Program-made: the position numbers and the translations under genes
Source: CAKRZE01 sp045617585
GTDB taxonomy: Bacteria; Bacillota; Clostridia; Oscillospirales; CAG-272
Assembly (NCBI GenBank): GCA_045617585.1
Contig: JAZLIW010000155.1
Location: 1-47,543, forward strand
DNA length: 47,543 nt
Reading direction: 5' to 3'
Notes under the pieces: generated by a model
Database searches by the model: none
What the model saw: only the letters and a program-made list of their open reading frames with translations
Told to the model about the DNA's origin: nothing
Part shown: positions 16,838-24,835 of the stretch, one piece after another
Layout: each line of letters begins with the position of its first letter
How positions within the stretch are numbered: position 1 is the stretch's first letter

Positions 16838-16963
16838 GGGCTTTTCCTTATTTTTCCGAAAAAAGTGCCGATTTTTCCGGTGCCCGGTCGGAACGTCCGG
16901 CGGGAACTCCGGGGAAAGAGAAGAAAAAAAACGGGAAAAAGTCTTTTCTTTTTTCCGCGGATA

Positions 16964-16972
16964 TGCTATACT
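16964..16972 (+). promoter_or_regulatory. Extended -10 promoter for the methyltransferase-exonuclease operon
   Basis: TGCTATACT (16964-16972) with a TGn extension; only a weak -35-like TTTTCT lies at 16944-16949. Start codon follows at 17020. Confidence 0.45.
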
Positions 16973-17019
16973 GATCCAAACGAGCCGGTCGGACGCACCG
17001 GAAGAAGGAAAGGAACGCC

Positions 17020-17877
17020 ATGCCGATATTTTACCGTGTCACGTCCCCCTCGGATCCGGCTCTGGATCCTTATACCCGTCTGACCGAAAACCAGCTGAAA
17101 AACAGGAAGCATCCGGAAAGCGGCGTCTTCATCGCGGAAAGCGAGCCGGTCATCCGTCTGGCGCTCGATGCCGGATACGTCCCTCTTTCCGTACTCGGTG
17201 AGGAAAAGCATCTTTCGGGCGCGGCGGCGGAGACGGTCGGCCGCTGCGGCGATATCCCGGTCTACTGCGCGGACGCTGCCGCGTTCGGGACAGTCACCGG
17301 CTTTGTCCCCTCCCGCGGTCTGCTCGCGGTCATGAAGCGGCCCGTCCTGCCCACGGTAGAGGAAGTCTGCGCAGGCGCCTCGAGGATCGCGGTCTTCGAG
17401 AACGTGACCGACGCCGGGAATCTCGGCGCGATGATCCGTTCCGCCGCGGCGCTCGGCATCGACGGCGTCCTCCTTTCTCCTTCCTGCTGCGATCCCCTGC
17501 TCCGCCGTGCCGCGCGGGTCAGCATGGGAACTGTCTTTCAGATCCCGTGGACCTATCTCGGCACGAGCCCCGCGGAATGGCCCGGTGAGGGTATGGCGCG
17601 CCTGAAGCGGATGGGCTTTCTCACCGCGGCGATGGCGCTGAAGAATGACACCCTCCGTATCGACGACCCGCGGCTGAAGGGAGCCGACCGTCTGGCGCTC
17701 CTCCTCGGGACCGAGGGAACGGGACTCACGGAGGAGACCGTGCGTCTTGCCGACGAGACGGTGAAGATCCCGATGTTTCACGGCGTGGATTCCCTCAACG
17801 TCGCCGCCGCGAGCGCGGTCGCCTTCTGGGAAACGAGAAAAACGGAAAAAACGAACGGAAAAGAGGCAAACGGATGA
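17020..17877 (+). CDS. TrmH/SpoU-family RNA 2'-O-ribose methyltransferase
   Basis: A 285-residue SPOUT methyltransferase. An N-terminal substrate-binding domain (about 1-110; LTENQLKNRKHPESGVFIAE) precedes the knotted catalytic domain. The three SpoU motifs are ENVTDAGNLGAMIRSAAALG, LLLGTEGTGL and IPMFHGVDSLNVAAASAVAFWE, which bind S-adenosylmethionine and form the trefoil knot. It methylates a ribose 2'-OH in rRNA or tRNA; the target nucleotide is not readable. The stop overlaps the ATG of the exonuclease gene by 4 nt (ATGA), so the genes are translationally coupled. First gene of a three-gene operon. Confidence 0.92.
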   Translation: MPIFYRVTSPSDPALDPYTRLTENQLKNRKHPESGVFIAESEPVIRLALDAGYVPLSVLGEEKHLSGAAAETVGRCGDIPVYCADAAAFGTVTGFVPSRGLLAVMKRPVLPTVEEVCAGASRIAVFENVTDAGNLGAMIRSAAALGIDGVLLSPSCCDPLLRRAARVSMGTVFQIPWTYLGTSPAEWPGEGMARLKRMGFLTAAMALKNDTLRIDDPRLKGADRLALLLGTEGTGLTEETVRLADETVKIPMFHGVDSLNVAAASAVAFWETRKTEKTNGKEANG

Positions 17878-18632
17878 AAGCGGTATCATGGAACGTCAAC
17901 GGGCTTCGCGCCTGCATCGAAAAAGGTGGCTTTACGGATTCCTTCCGTGCGCTGGACGCTGACTTTTTCTGTCTGCAGGAGACCAAAGTTCAGCCCGGGC
18001 AGGTCTCCCTCGATCTGCCGGGGTACCTGCAATACTGGAACTACGCGGAAAAGAAGGGGTACAGCGGCACGGCGATCTTCACGAAGCGGGAGCCGCTTTC
18101 GGTCACGTACGGCATCGGCATGGAAGAGCACGATCACGAAGGAAGAGTAATCACGCTGGAATACGGCGGCTTCTGGTTCCTCACGGTCTATACCCCGAAT
18201 TCCGGGGAGGAACTGAAGCGGCTGGAATACCGTCAGAAATGGGAGGACGATTTCCGCGCCTATCTCTGTGCGCTCCGGGAGAAAAAGCCCGTCGTTTTCT
18301 GCGGGGACCTGAACGTCGCGCACAAGGAGATTGACCTCAAAAATCCGTCGACCAACCGCCGCAGTGCCGGCTTCACCGACGAGGAGCGGAAAAAAATGAC
18401 CTCGCTCCTTGACGCCGGGTTTATCGATTCCTTCCGTCTGCTCCATCCGGAGGAGAAAAACCGCTATTCCTGGTGGTCCTATCGCTTCCGCGCGAGGGAA
18501 AGGAACACGGGCTGGCGGATCGACTATTTCATCGTTTCGGACACGCTGCGTGACAGGGTGGTCTCCGCGGAGATCCACGACGGGATCTACGGCTCCGATC
18601 ACTGCCCCGTCAGTCTTGAGATCGATCTGTAA
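17874..18632 (+). CDS. xth: Exodeoxyribonuclease III / AP endonuclease
   Basis: A 252-residue protein of the ExoIII (Xth) type within the endonuclease-exonuclease-phosphatase fold. Motifs in order are SWNVNGLRA, CLQETKV (metal-binding Glu), YSGTAIFTK, VYTPNSG, CGDLNVAHKEIDL (catalytic Asp/Asn), TGWRIDYF and YGSDHCPVSLEI (catalytic His). It cuts DNA at abasic sites and degrades strands 3' to 5' in base excision repair. It overlaps the methyltransferase gene by 4 nt. The AlkZ-related gene follows 14 nt downstream with its own AAAGGAGG, a context that fits repair of damaged bases. Confidence 0.95.
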   Translation: MKAVSWNVNGLRACIEKGGFTDSFRALDADFFCLQETKVQPGQVSLDLPGYLQYWNYAEKKGYSGTAIFTKREPLSVTYGIGMEEHDHEGRVITLEYGGFWFLTVYTPNSGEELKRLEYRQKWEDDFRAYLCALREKKPVVFCGDLNVAHKEIDLKNPSTNRRSAGFTDEERKKMTSLLDAGFIDSFRLLHPEEKNRYSWWSYRFRARERNTGWRIDYFIVSDTLRDRVVSAEIHDGIYGSDHCPVSLEIDL

Positions 18633-18646
18633 AAGGAGGAACGGAC

Positions 18647-19366
18647 ATGGGAAACGAAAACGGAACGTGGGTCATGCACGGTCTTTCGGTCAACGATCCC
18701 GGCTGTTTACGGACGCCGGAGGAGCTGATCTCCTTCGTCAACGAGGTCGGCTTCCTGCCGCTCTTTGCAAATTCGGTCCCCGGCTTCTCCGCCGAGGAGC
18801 ATACCGAGGCGGGAAAATGGTGGAGCGGTGACCCGGAGCGGGACCCGTGGGAATGGCGTGAGATCATTGCGCGGAGCGGAAAGGTCGCCTACGGGAAGTT
18901 CTTTGACCGCAAGGCGGGCTTCGTCTCGAAGGAGTGGATGCCGTATTTCGTCAACTGCCGTCGGTCCGGCTACGATTTCGACGCACTGTGGGACGACGAA
19001 AAAGCTTCCTTCCGTCAGAAAAAGATCATGGATCTGTTTCTGACCGAAAAAGAACTGTTCTCCTACGAGATCCGTCAGAAGGCCGGCTTCGGCAAGGACG
19101 GGGACAAAAACTTCGAAGGGGTCCTGACGGACCTGCAGATGTCGTTTTACCTCTGCGTCCGCGATTTCCGTCAGCGGACGGGAAAGAACGGCACGCCCTA
19201 CGGCTGGCCGGTCGCCGTCTGCACGACCCCGGAGCATCTGTGGGGATACGACCTGATCGCGTCGGGCTACGGCGAAGCGCCGGAGGTCTCCCGGGAGCGG
19301 ATCCGTGACCGCGTCAGGGAACTATGGCACGGCGTGACCGACAAACAGCTGAAGATCATCGGATGA
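18647..19366 (+). CDS. AlkZ-related protein, possible DNA-repair function
   Basis: A 239-residue soluble protein that resembles the family annotated as AlkZ-related. Conserved features are the N-terminal TPEELISFVNEVGFLPLF block, GKWWSGDPERDPWEWRE, AYGKFFDRKAGFVSKEW and a C-terminal YGWPVAVCTTPEHLWGYD segment. AlkZ enzymes are DNA glycosylases that remove bulky or crosslinked alkylated bases, but this shorter relative has no proven role and the catalytic residues cannot be placed with confidence. Its position directly after exonuclease III, which processes the abasic sites glycosylases create, supports a repair role. ATG 18647 has AAAGGAGG upstream. Confidence 0.65.
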   Translation: MGNENGTWVMHGLSVNDPGCLRTPEELISFVNEVGFLPLFANSVPGFSAEEHTEAGKWWSGDPERDPWEWREIIARSGKVAYGKFFDRKAGFVSKEWMPYFVNCRRSGYDFDALWDDEKASFRQKKIMDLFLTEKELFSYEIRQKAGFGKDGDKNFEGVLTDLQMSFYLCVRDFRQRTGKNGTPYGWPVAVCTTPEHLWGYDLIASGYGEAPEVSRERIRDRVRELWHGVTDKQLKIIG

Positions 19367-19383
19367 ACGGAAAAACGAAAAAC

Positions 19384-19429
19384 AGCCTCCCGTACCGGGC
19401 GCAGGAAGCGTCGGGTTCGGGAGGCTTTT
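19384..19429. terminator. Bidirectional terminator between convergent operons
   Basis: AGCCTCCCG (19384-19392) and CGGGAGGCT (19418-19426) form a 9-bp stem. A T4 run follows on the plus strand and GTTTTT on the minus strand, so it can stop both converging operons. Confidence 0.75.
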
Positions 19430-19440
19430 CCGATCGTTCG

Positions 19441-20844
19441 TTATCTGACCGGACGATCTGTCCTGAAATCGGAAAAACGGTGAAAGGTCTGGTAATTGGC
19501 GTCGTGGAAGTTGGAGGCACCGCCGTGTGCCGTACGGCAAAGGAAGAGGATGTCGTCCCCCTCGATCAGAAACGACACATACTGGAAACCGACGGCATGA
19601 GGGTCCGCTTCCCTTTCGTCGATCAGATCCGCGGTGCAGCGCCAGCGGAGCAGATCGGGGGAACGGAACAGTGAGAGGAGGTTGCGCACCGTCTTCGGTT
19701 CGTCGACCGCGCGGCTGCAGATTGCAAAGTAGTCTCCGCTGACCGGGTCTCTGTGCACCTCAAATTTGGAAGCCGTGACCTCCATTGGAACGAAACGTGT
19801 GAATTCCGGCTTCTTTTCGGGTTCGGAGGGATCCACGGAAAGGAGCATACACTCCCGGTCACGGAAGCGCAGCAGGTCGTACACCTTCCCGTCGGGAGCG
19901 ACAACGACGTTCCCCTCGATCCCGCCTGCCGCGGAAGGCATCGGTTTCCCGTTCCCGATCCGCGCCGCTTCCTCACGGTATCTGAAAAAGTCCGTCAGCC
20001 TCCATACGGTGGGATCCGTATAATCCGCACAGTCCGCGGGCGCGGAAAGTACGGCGTCGTTCATCTCTCCGGTGCTCCAAGTACCGAACTGCAGATCGGT
20101 CAGGATCCTGCCGTACGCCTCACAAAACGGCATGGGCGCACGGTGGACACCGCGTTCCCCGACGTAGGAGGAGCCGCGGAACAGGACGGTCGGTGAGGTC
20201 CAGTCCCTGCCGCCGTTATCGGAGACACCGATCAGAAGATCACCGTATTCCTTCGATACCGCAAGCATATACAGCCTGCCGCCCCGGAAAAACATCTGCC
20301 CCCAGAAGCACGGGAACAGTTCCGTGAGGTAATGCCAGTTTTTCCCGTCGTCCGTCGAGCGGAAGAGCAGCGTCAGGTTCTGCGCCTTTCCTCCCTCGTA
20401 AACGTCCATGGAGGACAGCAGAGTTCCGTCTGGCAGACGAAGCAGGCAGGGAGAACAAAGGCTGTGCCCGGAAAAACGGTAGATCGGGTCCCCGGGATGC
20501 AGATAGTTCACGACCGTGCCGGGAACGGAGTCGGTGCGGAACCGCCGGATCCCGCTTGGCTCCCCGTCGGCGCCGCGCTTCAGAAAGCACTCGTATTCCG
20601 TCTCTTCCTCAAGACCCGTAACCGTTCCCTCCCGTGCGCAGCCGGAAAAGACCTTCTCCCACGTTTCCGTCCCGTATTTCCTAAGAAAAAAGGAATGAGA
20701 CGTATCGGGAGAACCATTGTCCAGCCAGCCAAACGTGATACGATCCTTTCCCGGTGCCAGACGGCAGAGGAAGGGTCTGTTTTCCAGTTCCCCCCGATCA
20801 AGCGGTACGTAAGGGGTCGCGTTCCATGCAGTGACTGCTCTCAT
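19441..20844 (-). CDS. BNR-repeat, exo-alpha-sialidase-like protein
   Basis: A 467-residue protein without signal peptide. The first 100 residues look like a fibronectin-III-type beta sandwich, and the rest is a six-bladed beta-propeller with at least two Asp boxes, STDDGKNW and SDNGGRDW. Such propellers occur in sialidases and related glycosidases. The location is cytoplasmic, unlike secreted sialidases, and the catalytic Arg triad cannot be confirmed by eye, so the activity is open. It is the last gene of the six-gene minus-strand operon, 39 nt after a NanA/DapA-family gene, which makes a sialic-acid-like substrate attractive but unproven. Confidence 0.7.
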   Translation of the reverse strand: MRAVTAWNATPYVPLDRGELENRPFLCRLAPGKDRITFGWLDNGSPDTSHSFFLRKYGTETWEKVFSGCAREGTVTGLEEETEYECFLKRGADGEPSGIRRFRTDSVPGTVVNYLHPGDPIYRFSGHSLCSPCLLRLPDGTLLSSMDVYEGGKAQNLTLLFRSTDDGKNWHYLTELFPCFWGQMFFRGGRLYMLAVSKEYGDLLIGVSDNGGRDWTSPTVLFRGSSYVGERGVHRAPMPFCEAYGRILTDLQFGTWSTGEMNDAVLSAPADCADYTDPTVWRLTDFFRYREEAARIGNGKPMPSAAGGIEGNVVVAPDGKVYDLLRFRDRECMLLSVDPSEPEKKPEFTRFVPMEVTASKFEVHRDPVSGDYFAICSRAVDEPKTVRNLLSLFRSPDLLRWRCTADLIDEREADPHAVGFQYVSFLIEGDDILFLCRTAHGGASNFHDANYQTFHRFSDFRTDRPVR

Positions 20845-20883
20845 GTTCGTTTCCTTTCCGGACTCCTCATATTTCCGCTTTTC

Positions 20884-21846
20884 TCAAAGAAGAGACAGAA
20901 TATGTTCGGCAAGCCCGTCCATATAATCGACGCAGGTCCTGTCGTACGCTCCCATACGGGTCACGTCGCAGGTACGGGAGATCGGCTCCATTCTGACGCC
21001 GACTTTGTCGAGATGGTATTTTGCGATGCAGGGATAAGACAGCGTTTCAATAAACGCGGCGGAGCAAAGGAACTGCTGCACGAGAAGCGCCTTTTCCGGT
21101 TCGGCTATGTAGTTCCGGCAGAGCCAGACGTAGAGTTCCGGATGGAAGTTGCACATGACGCCGCAGTATCCCGCGGCACCCGCCCGTAGCGTATCGAGCA
21201 GCGTCTGGGCGTTGGCGTTGAAGAGCATGGGACGGAAGCCGCCTTCCGGCACCTCCGTTTTACGGATCAGCGACAGCCGCCTTGCGATCTCCGCGGCGTC
21301 GCAGCAGGTGTCCTTGATGAATGCAAAACGCCCGGACGCCGTGCAGTGCCGCAGCATCGCGGGCGTCAGGAGCCGCTTGTAGGGTCTCGGGCACTCGTAG
21401 ATTCCGAGGGGGACCGAGGGATCGAGGCGATCGGTCAGCCGGTCAAGCCCGACGCACCACGCTTCGTCTCCGGTTACGGGGATATCGAGGCGGTTCGAGA
21501 TCAGGATCAGCGCGTCCGCTCCCGTTTCGGCAACGGCGTTCAGCTCCTCCGCCTGCCGCTCCGGCTCGTCGCTGATATGACCGGAGGCGACGACCGTCAT
21601 GGGGACCCGCCCGGGGTCACGCGCGGCAAGGGCGTCCGCCTCCTCCCTGACGAGGCGCGCGAGAAGAACACGCTCCGCAAGCGTCAGCAGGTGGATCTCC
21701 CCGGACTGGCAGGACGTAAAAATGCCGTCACAGCCTTTTTCCCAGTACCAGTCCACGAGCGCGCGGACGGCGCCGCGGTCCACGGTACCGTCGGAATTGT
21801 ACGGCGTGATCATCGTCGGATACGCGCCGGGGACAAAACATTTCAT
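20884..21846 (-). CDS. DapA/NanA-family class I aldolase (dihydrodipicolinate synthase-like)
   Basis: A 320-residue (beta/alpha)8 protein of the DHDPS/N-acetylneuraminate lyase family. The N-terminal PGAYPTMITPYNSDGTVDRGA and SGEIHLLTLAER blocks are conserved. The catalytic Tyr is Tyr150 (GIYECP) and the Schiff-base Lys is Lys178 (FIKDTC), with the usual 28-residue spacing. It joins or splits a pyruvate unit with an aldehyde; the substrate is not determined. Proximity to a sialidase-like gene suggests a sugar acid. Start chosen at ATG 21846 with GGAGG 11 nt upstream; the frame extends further but into the FAD oxidoreductase gene. Confidence 0.85.
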   Translation of the reverse strand: MKCFVPGAYPTMITPYNSDGTVDRGAVRALVDWYWEKGCDGIFTSCQSGEIHLLTLAERVLLARLVREEADALAARDPGRVPMTVVASGHISDEPERQAEELNAVAETGADALILISNRLDIPVTGDEAWCVGLDRLTDRLDPSVPLGIYECPRPYKRLLTPAMLRHCTASGRFAFIKDTCCDAAEIARRLSLIRKTEVPEGGFRPMLFNANAQTLLDTLRAGAAGYCGVMCNFHPELYVWLCRNYIAEPEKALLVQQFLCSAAFIETLSYPCIAKYHLDKVGVRMEPISRTCDVTRMGAYDRTCVDYMDGLAEHILSLL

Positions 21847-21907
21847 ATCGGATAGCACCTCCGTTCTTCGGTCATATCTTGTTTTTCCCTTTCGGGACAC
21901 CGTTCCT

Positions 21908-23296
21908 TCAGACGAAATCGGCACCGCGGCGGATCATGAGCGCGCGGACCTCTTTTCCGTCCACATCATGGACGTGGATCCCGCGCTCCGCGGCGATCGA
22001 CGCGGCGATGCCCGCGGCTTCCCCGGTCGCGCGGCAGGTCGGGATGATACGGATCGCCGCCTCGGTAAAGAAGTCGCAGCCGATCGCACGTCCCGCGACC
22101 AGAAGATTGCGGAAGCCTTTGACCGTCAGCGCGCCGTACGGGACCTCGAACCACGGTTCCGCGTCCGTTCCGTTCCCGACGTGGCGGTTGGAATACGCGT
22201 CCCCGAAGCCGTGGACGTCGATCGAATAGTTCGTCTGCGCCACCGCATCGCCGAATTTCGCAAAGCGGCAGGCGTCGTCCAGCGTCAGCACCCGGTCGGT
22301 CACGATCTCACGCGATTCCCGGACCCCGACCATCGGCGCGATCGCAGAAACGTACGCATTTTCAAACCCCAGAAAATACTTGCGGTAAAACGCCATATGA
22401 CGCCGGATCGCTCTCTTTCCGTCGAGCTGCGCGGCGGTCAGGTCGCCCGCCTTCGTACCGTTGACCCGGACGAAGAATTCCGGGCAGTTGCAGGCGATCG
22501 TATCCGGGCGGTTCGGCAGCGTGAAGATCTGCCAGTAGGCAAGGTCCTCCGCCGTCAGATCCCCTGCGTCCTTCGCACGCTTCATGATGCGCTCCACCTC
22601 CCGCTCCCCGTCCTGCTTCACGCAGGAGGAATAGCAGAACTGCCCGTCCCGCAGACGGATGCTGCCGTCCGTCACCGTCGAGGCGAACCGGAAGCGATCG
22701 ATCCCGCTGACCGTATAGCGAAGGGACATCGGCTGGTTCTTTCCGGTACCGGGGGCGCCGCTCCGCCATTGTGCGCCCGCCATAACCGAGAGATCCCCGT
22801 CACCGGTCGCGTCAATAAAGACGTCGCCCTCCACGGCGCGGATGCCCTCCTTGTCGGATACGATCACGGCACGAACCGTTCCGTCCTCGGTCACCGCGTC
22901 AAGGACCGAGGTATAAAAGAGGATCCGCACGCCCGCCTCGAGCGCCATTTCCTCCAATATCCCGCCGAGCAGGATCGGATCGTGATACCGCTCCGTCCCA
23001 CGCAGGGTCGACGCGTTTTCCGCCGCGCAGCGCGCGTCCAGTTCAACGGATAGATAGGAATTCTGCGGGTCGCGCGTGACCCCGTCCTTCTTCACTTGCG
23101 TCGCCATTGTCGGCGTGACGAGACCGAGCACCGAGGTCCCGCCGAGCGCGCCGAATTTTTCGATCAGGACCGTATCCTTCCCTTCTCTTGCCGCTGCGAT
23201 TGCAGCAAAGGACCCGGCGGTCCCGCCGCCGCAGACGACGACCTCCGCATGGGTCAGGACCTCTGCCTCCGCCCGAAAAACGTATTTCTTTTCCAA
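21908..23296 (-). CDS. FAD-dependent oxidoreductase (FAD_oxidored family)
   Basis: A 462-residue flavoprotein. The N-terminal Rossmann motif VVVCGGGTAGSFAAIAAAREG binds FAD, and IDATGDGDLSVMAGA is the second conserved FAD-contact block. The C-terminal NLLVAGRAIGCDFFTEAAIRIIPTCRATGEAAGIAAS block completes the FAD site. This family often sits in carbohydrate-degradation loci of gut clostridia and is thought to oxidise a sugar-derived substrate. Start is a TTG at 23296 with GGAGG 8 nt upstream. It follows the metallo-beta-lactamase gene by 14 nt in the same operon. Confidence 0.85.
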   Translation of the reverse strand: MEKKYVFRAEAEVLTHAEVVVCGGGTAGSFAAIAAAREGKDTVLIEKFGALGGTSVLGLVTPTMATQVKKDGVTRDPQNSYLSVELDARCAAENASTLRGTERYHDPILLGGILEEMALEAGVRILFYTSVLDAVTEDGTVRAVIVSDKEGIRAVEGDVFIDATGDGDLSVMAGAQWRSGAPGTGKNQPMSLRYTVSGIDRFRFASTVTDGSIRLRDGQFCYSSCVKQDGEREVERIMKRAKDAGDLTAEDLAYWQIFTLPNRPDTIACNCPEFFVRVNGTKAGDLTAAQLDGKRAIRRHMAFYRKYFLGFENAYVSAIAPMVGVRESREIVTDRVLTLDDACRFAKFGDAVAQTNYSIDVHGFGDAYSNRHVGNGTDAEPWFEVPYGALTVKGFRNLLVAGRAIGCDFFTEAAIRIIPTCRATGEAAGIAASIAAERGIHVHDVDGKEVRALMIRRGADFV

Positions 23297-23310
23297 CGCC
23301 GTTCCCTCCG

Positions 23311-24021
23311 TTATTCTTTCGTCCGTCCGCAGTAAAAACCGCAGGCATCCGCGTCGTATTTCATGATCTCGTTCCCGTGCAGTTCCTGCGGTACCCCCGT
23401 CAGTCTGCCGCTCTGTACGCCGTTCCACGCGTCGAGGACCCTCCCGATCTGCGCGGGAGGAAGCGCGGGCGTGCCGTGGGACGGACGGATCAGGACGAAC
23501 GAACCGCTCCGTTCTTCCAGTTTGCGGAGAGACGCCGCAAACCGCGCGGGTTCCCGGTGCGAGCCGAACATATAGATATGGGAATCCTGTACGGTGTCCC
23601 CGGAATACAGGACCCCGTCCCTCCGGTCAAGGAGCGCGGCGCTCCCCGCGGTATGCCCGGGTACGGCGATCACCTCGATCTCCCGTCCTCCGAGGTCGAT
23701 GATCTCGCCGTCGGTCAGTTCCTTCAGCGCGCAGGACGGATACTTCTCTTTCATCCGGCAGTTTTCGTAATCCGCCGCCATGATCCGCACCTCGGGAAAG
23801 CAGGCGTTGCCCGCGGTGTGATCTCCGTCCCCGTGCGTATTGACGAGAACGACCGGGAGGGAGGAAAGTGCCCGGACCTGCGTAAGCACGTCCCCGCCCG
23901 ATACGCCCGTGTCGATGAGAAGCGCCTTCTCTTGCCCGACGAGCAAGAAATAGCGCACGAACCCGTCCTCAAAGGACCAGGTATCCTCCGTCAGTTTTAC
24001 GGTCTGCGTCCGTCCGTTCAT
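23311..24021 (-). CDS. Metallo-beta-lactamase-fold hydrolase
   Basis: A 236-residue MBL-fold protein. The metal motif is NTHGDGDHTAG (His63, Asp65, Asp67, His68), an HxDxDH form in which the second His of the usual HxHxDH is Asp. Further ligands are VPGHTAGS (His) and YSGDTV (Asp), with a late PSHGTP His. The fold commonly hydrolyses thioesters or phosphoesters using two metals; the substrate is unknown. ATG 24021 has GGAGGA upstream and overlaps the DUF1653 stop by 4 nt, so the two are translationally coupled. Confidence 0.85.
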   Translation of the reverse strand: MNGRTQTVKLTEDTWSFEDGFVRYFLLVGQEKALLIDTGVSGGDVLTQVRALSSLPVVLVNTHGDGDHTAGNACFPEVRIMAADYENCRMKEKYPSCALKELTDGEIIDLGGREIEVIAVPGHTAGSAALLDRRDGVLYSGDTVQDSHIYMFGSHREPARFAASLRKLEERSGSFVLIRPSHGTPALPPAQIGRVLDAWNGVQSGRLTGVPQELHGNEIMKYDADACGFYCGRTKE

Positions 24022-24242
24022 TCCGTTTCTCCTCCGATCGGCGTAAAACGCCTGGTAATTTTTCCGTCCCGTTCCACGGTCTCGTTCCACATCGCGGCAG
24101 GGCGCACCCAGACCGAGCGGTCTCCGTAAAGCGCACGGTAGACCACCATTTCTTCGCCCGTTTCACTGTGCTTCGCAAGATACAGGACCTCGTATTCCCC
24201 GCCCTTGAAATGGCGGTACCTCCCCGGTCTGATCCTCTCCAT
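24018..24242 (-). CDS. DUF1653-domain small protein
   Basis: A 74-residue protein made of one DUF1653 domain: RPGRYRHFKGGEYEVLYLAKHSETGEEMVVYRALYGD followed by WVRPAAMW. The family is widespread, sometimes fused to other domains, and has no defined function. Start taken at ATG 24242 with AAGGGGTG upstream; an in-frame GTG three codons earlier overlaps that site. It ends in a 4-nt overlap with the MBL-fold gene. Confidence 0.8.
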   Translation of the reverse strand: MERIRPGRYRHFKGGEYEVLYLAKHSETGEEMVVYRALYGDRSVWVRPAAMWNETVERDGKITRRFTPIGGETE

Positions 24243-24287
24243 ACCGGTCACCCCTTTTCTTTCGTTTCCTTTTCTGACCGTGCGCCG

Positions 24288-24656
24288 TTACAGATCGGTC
24301 AGAGCGTATCCCGCGTCCCCGAGCGTCCTTTTCACCGCCGCAAGATCGGCTTCCCGGAACAGGACGTAATCGGTCAGAAAGGTCGAGACCGCGAAGATCC
24401 CGATCCGTTTCTCCGCAAGGAGCGCAGCGATCGGCGCAAGGATCCCGACGAGAGAAAAATCGAGCTGCCCGCGGATACGGAAGCCCCGCCAGCCGTCCTC
24501 CCGTTCCAAAGTGTTCACCGGTACGTTTTCCGTCGGGCAGACGAGCGAATATTCCGCGTCCGTCCGCGCGTAAAACACGAAGTCCCCTGCGGGCAGGGTT
24601 CCCTCCGCCGCGACGCGGCAGACGGTGAACCGTTCCTTCAGAAATTCAAGTGTCAA
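24288..24656 (-). CDS. ACT_7-type regulatory-domain protein (COG3603-like)
   Basis: A 122-residue protein with two ACT-like halves: a N-terminal LEFLKERFTVCRV strand, a middle GWRGFRIRGQLDFSLVGILAPIAALLAEKRIGIFAVSTF and the ending TDYVLFREADLAAVKRTL. This matches the small ACT_7/COG3603 proteins, which probably bind amino acids, though no member is well studied. Start is a TTG at 24656 with a GGGGGG run 6 nt upstream; longer frames begin before the promoter. It is first in the six-gene operon, so it might sense a ligand for the pathway. That role is inferred. Confidence 0.72.
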   Translation of the reverse strand: MTLEFLKERFTVCRVAAEGTLPAGDFVFYARTDAEYSLVCPTENVPVNTLEREDGWRGFRIRGQLDFSLVGILAPIAALLAEKRIGIFAVSTFLTDYVLFREADLAAVKRTLGDAGYALTDL

Positions 24657-24678
24657 GGGTATCCCCCCTTTCGATATC

Positions 24679-24707
24679 AGTATAAACCGTTCCGCGCGGA
24701 AAATCAA
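24679..24707 (-). promoter_or_regulatory. Promoter of the six-gene operon with palindromic spacer
   Basis: Minus strand: -35 TTGATT (24707-24702), 17-nt spacer, -10 TATACT (24684-24679). The spacer contains the perfect 12-bp palindrome TTCCGCGCGGAA (24690-24701), a candidate operator. Confidence 0.6.
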
Positions 24708-24755
24708 GCGGTTCACGCGATTTGTTACAAAGCTTTGAAGAATCGTGCCCTTCTC

Positions 24756-24784
24756 TTGACGGAACGGGGCTGCCATGCTACAAT
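24756..24784 (+). promoter_or_regulatory. Sigma-A promoter for the SDR/aldehyde dehydrogenase operon
   Basis: -35 TTGACG (24756-24761), 17-nt spacer, -10 TACAAT (24779-24784), 52 bases before the start codon and divergent from the six-gene operon. Confidence 0.65.
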
Positions 24785-24835
24785 AAAGATAACGGTGATT
24801 ATGATTCGTTCCGTAACGGAAAGGGGTCTTTTGAG

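Noticed and set aside
19441..21846. A complete sialic acid utilisation operon
   Set aside because: No NanE, NanK, NagA/NagB or sialic acid transporter is present. Only a NanA/DapA-family lyase and a sialidase-like propeller without signal peptide support it.
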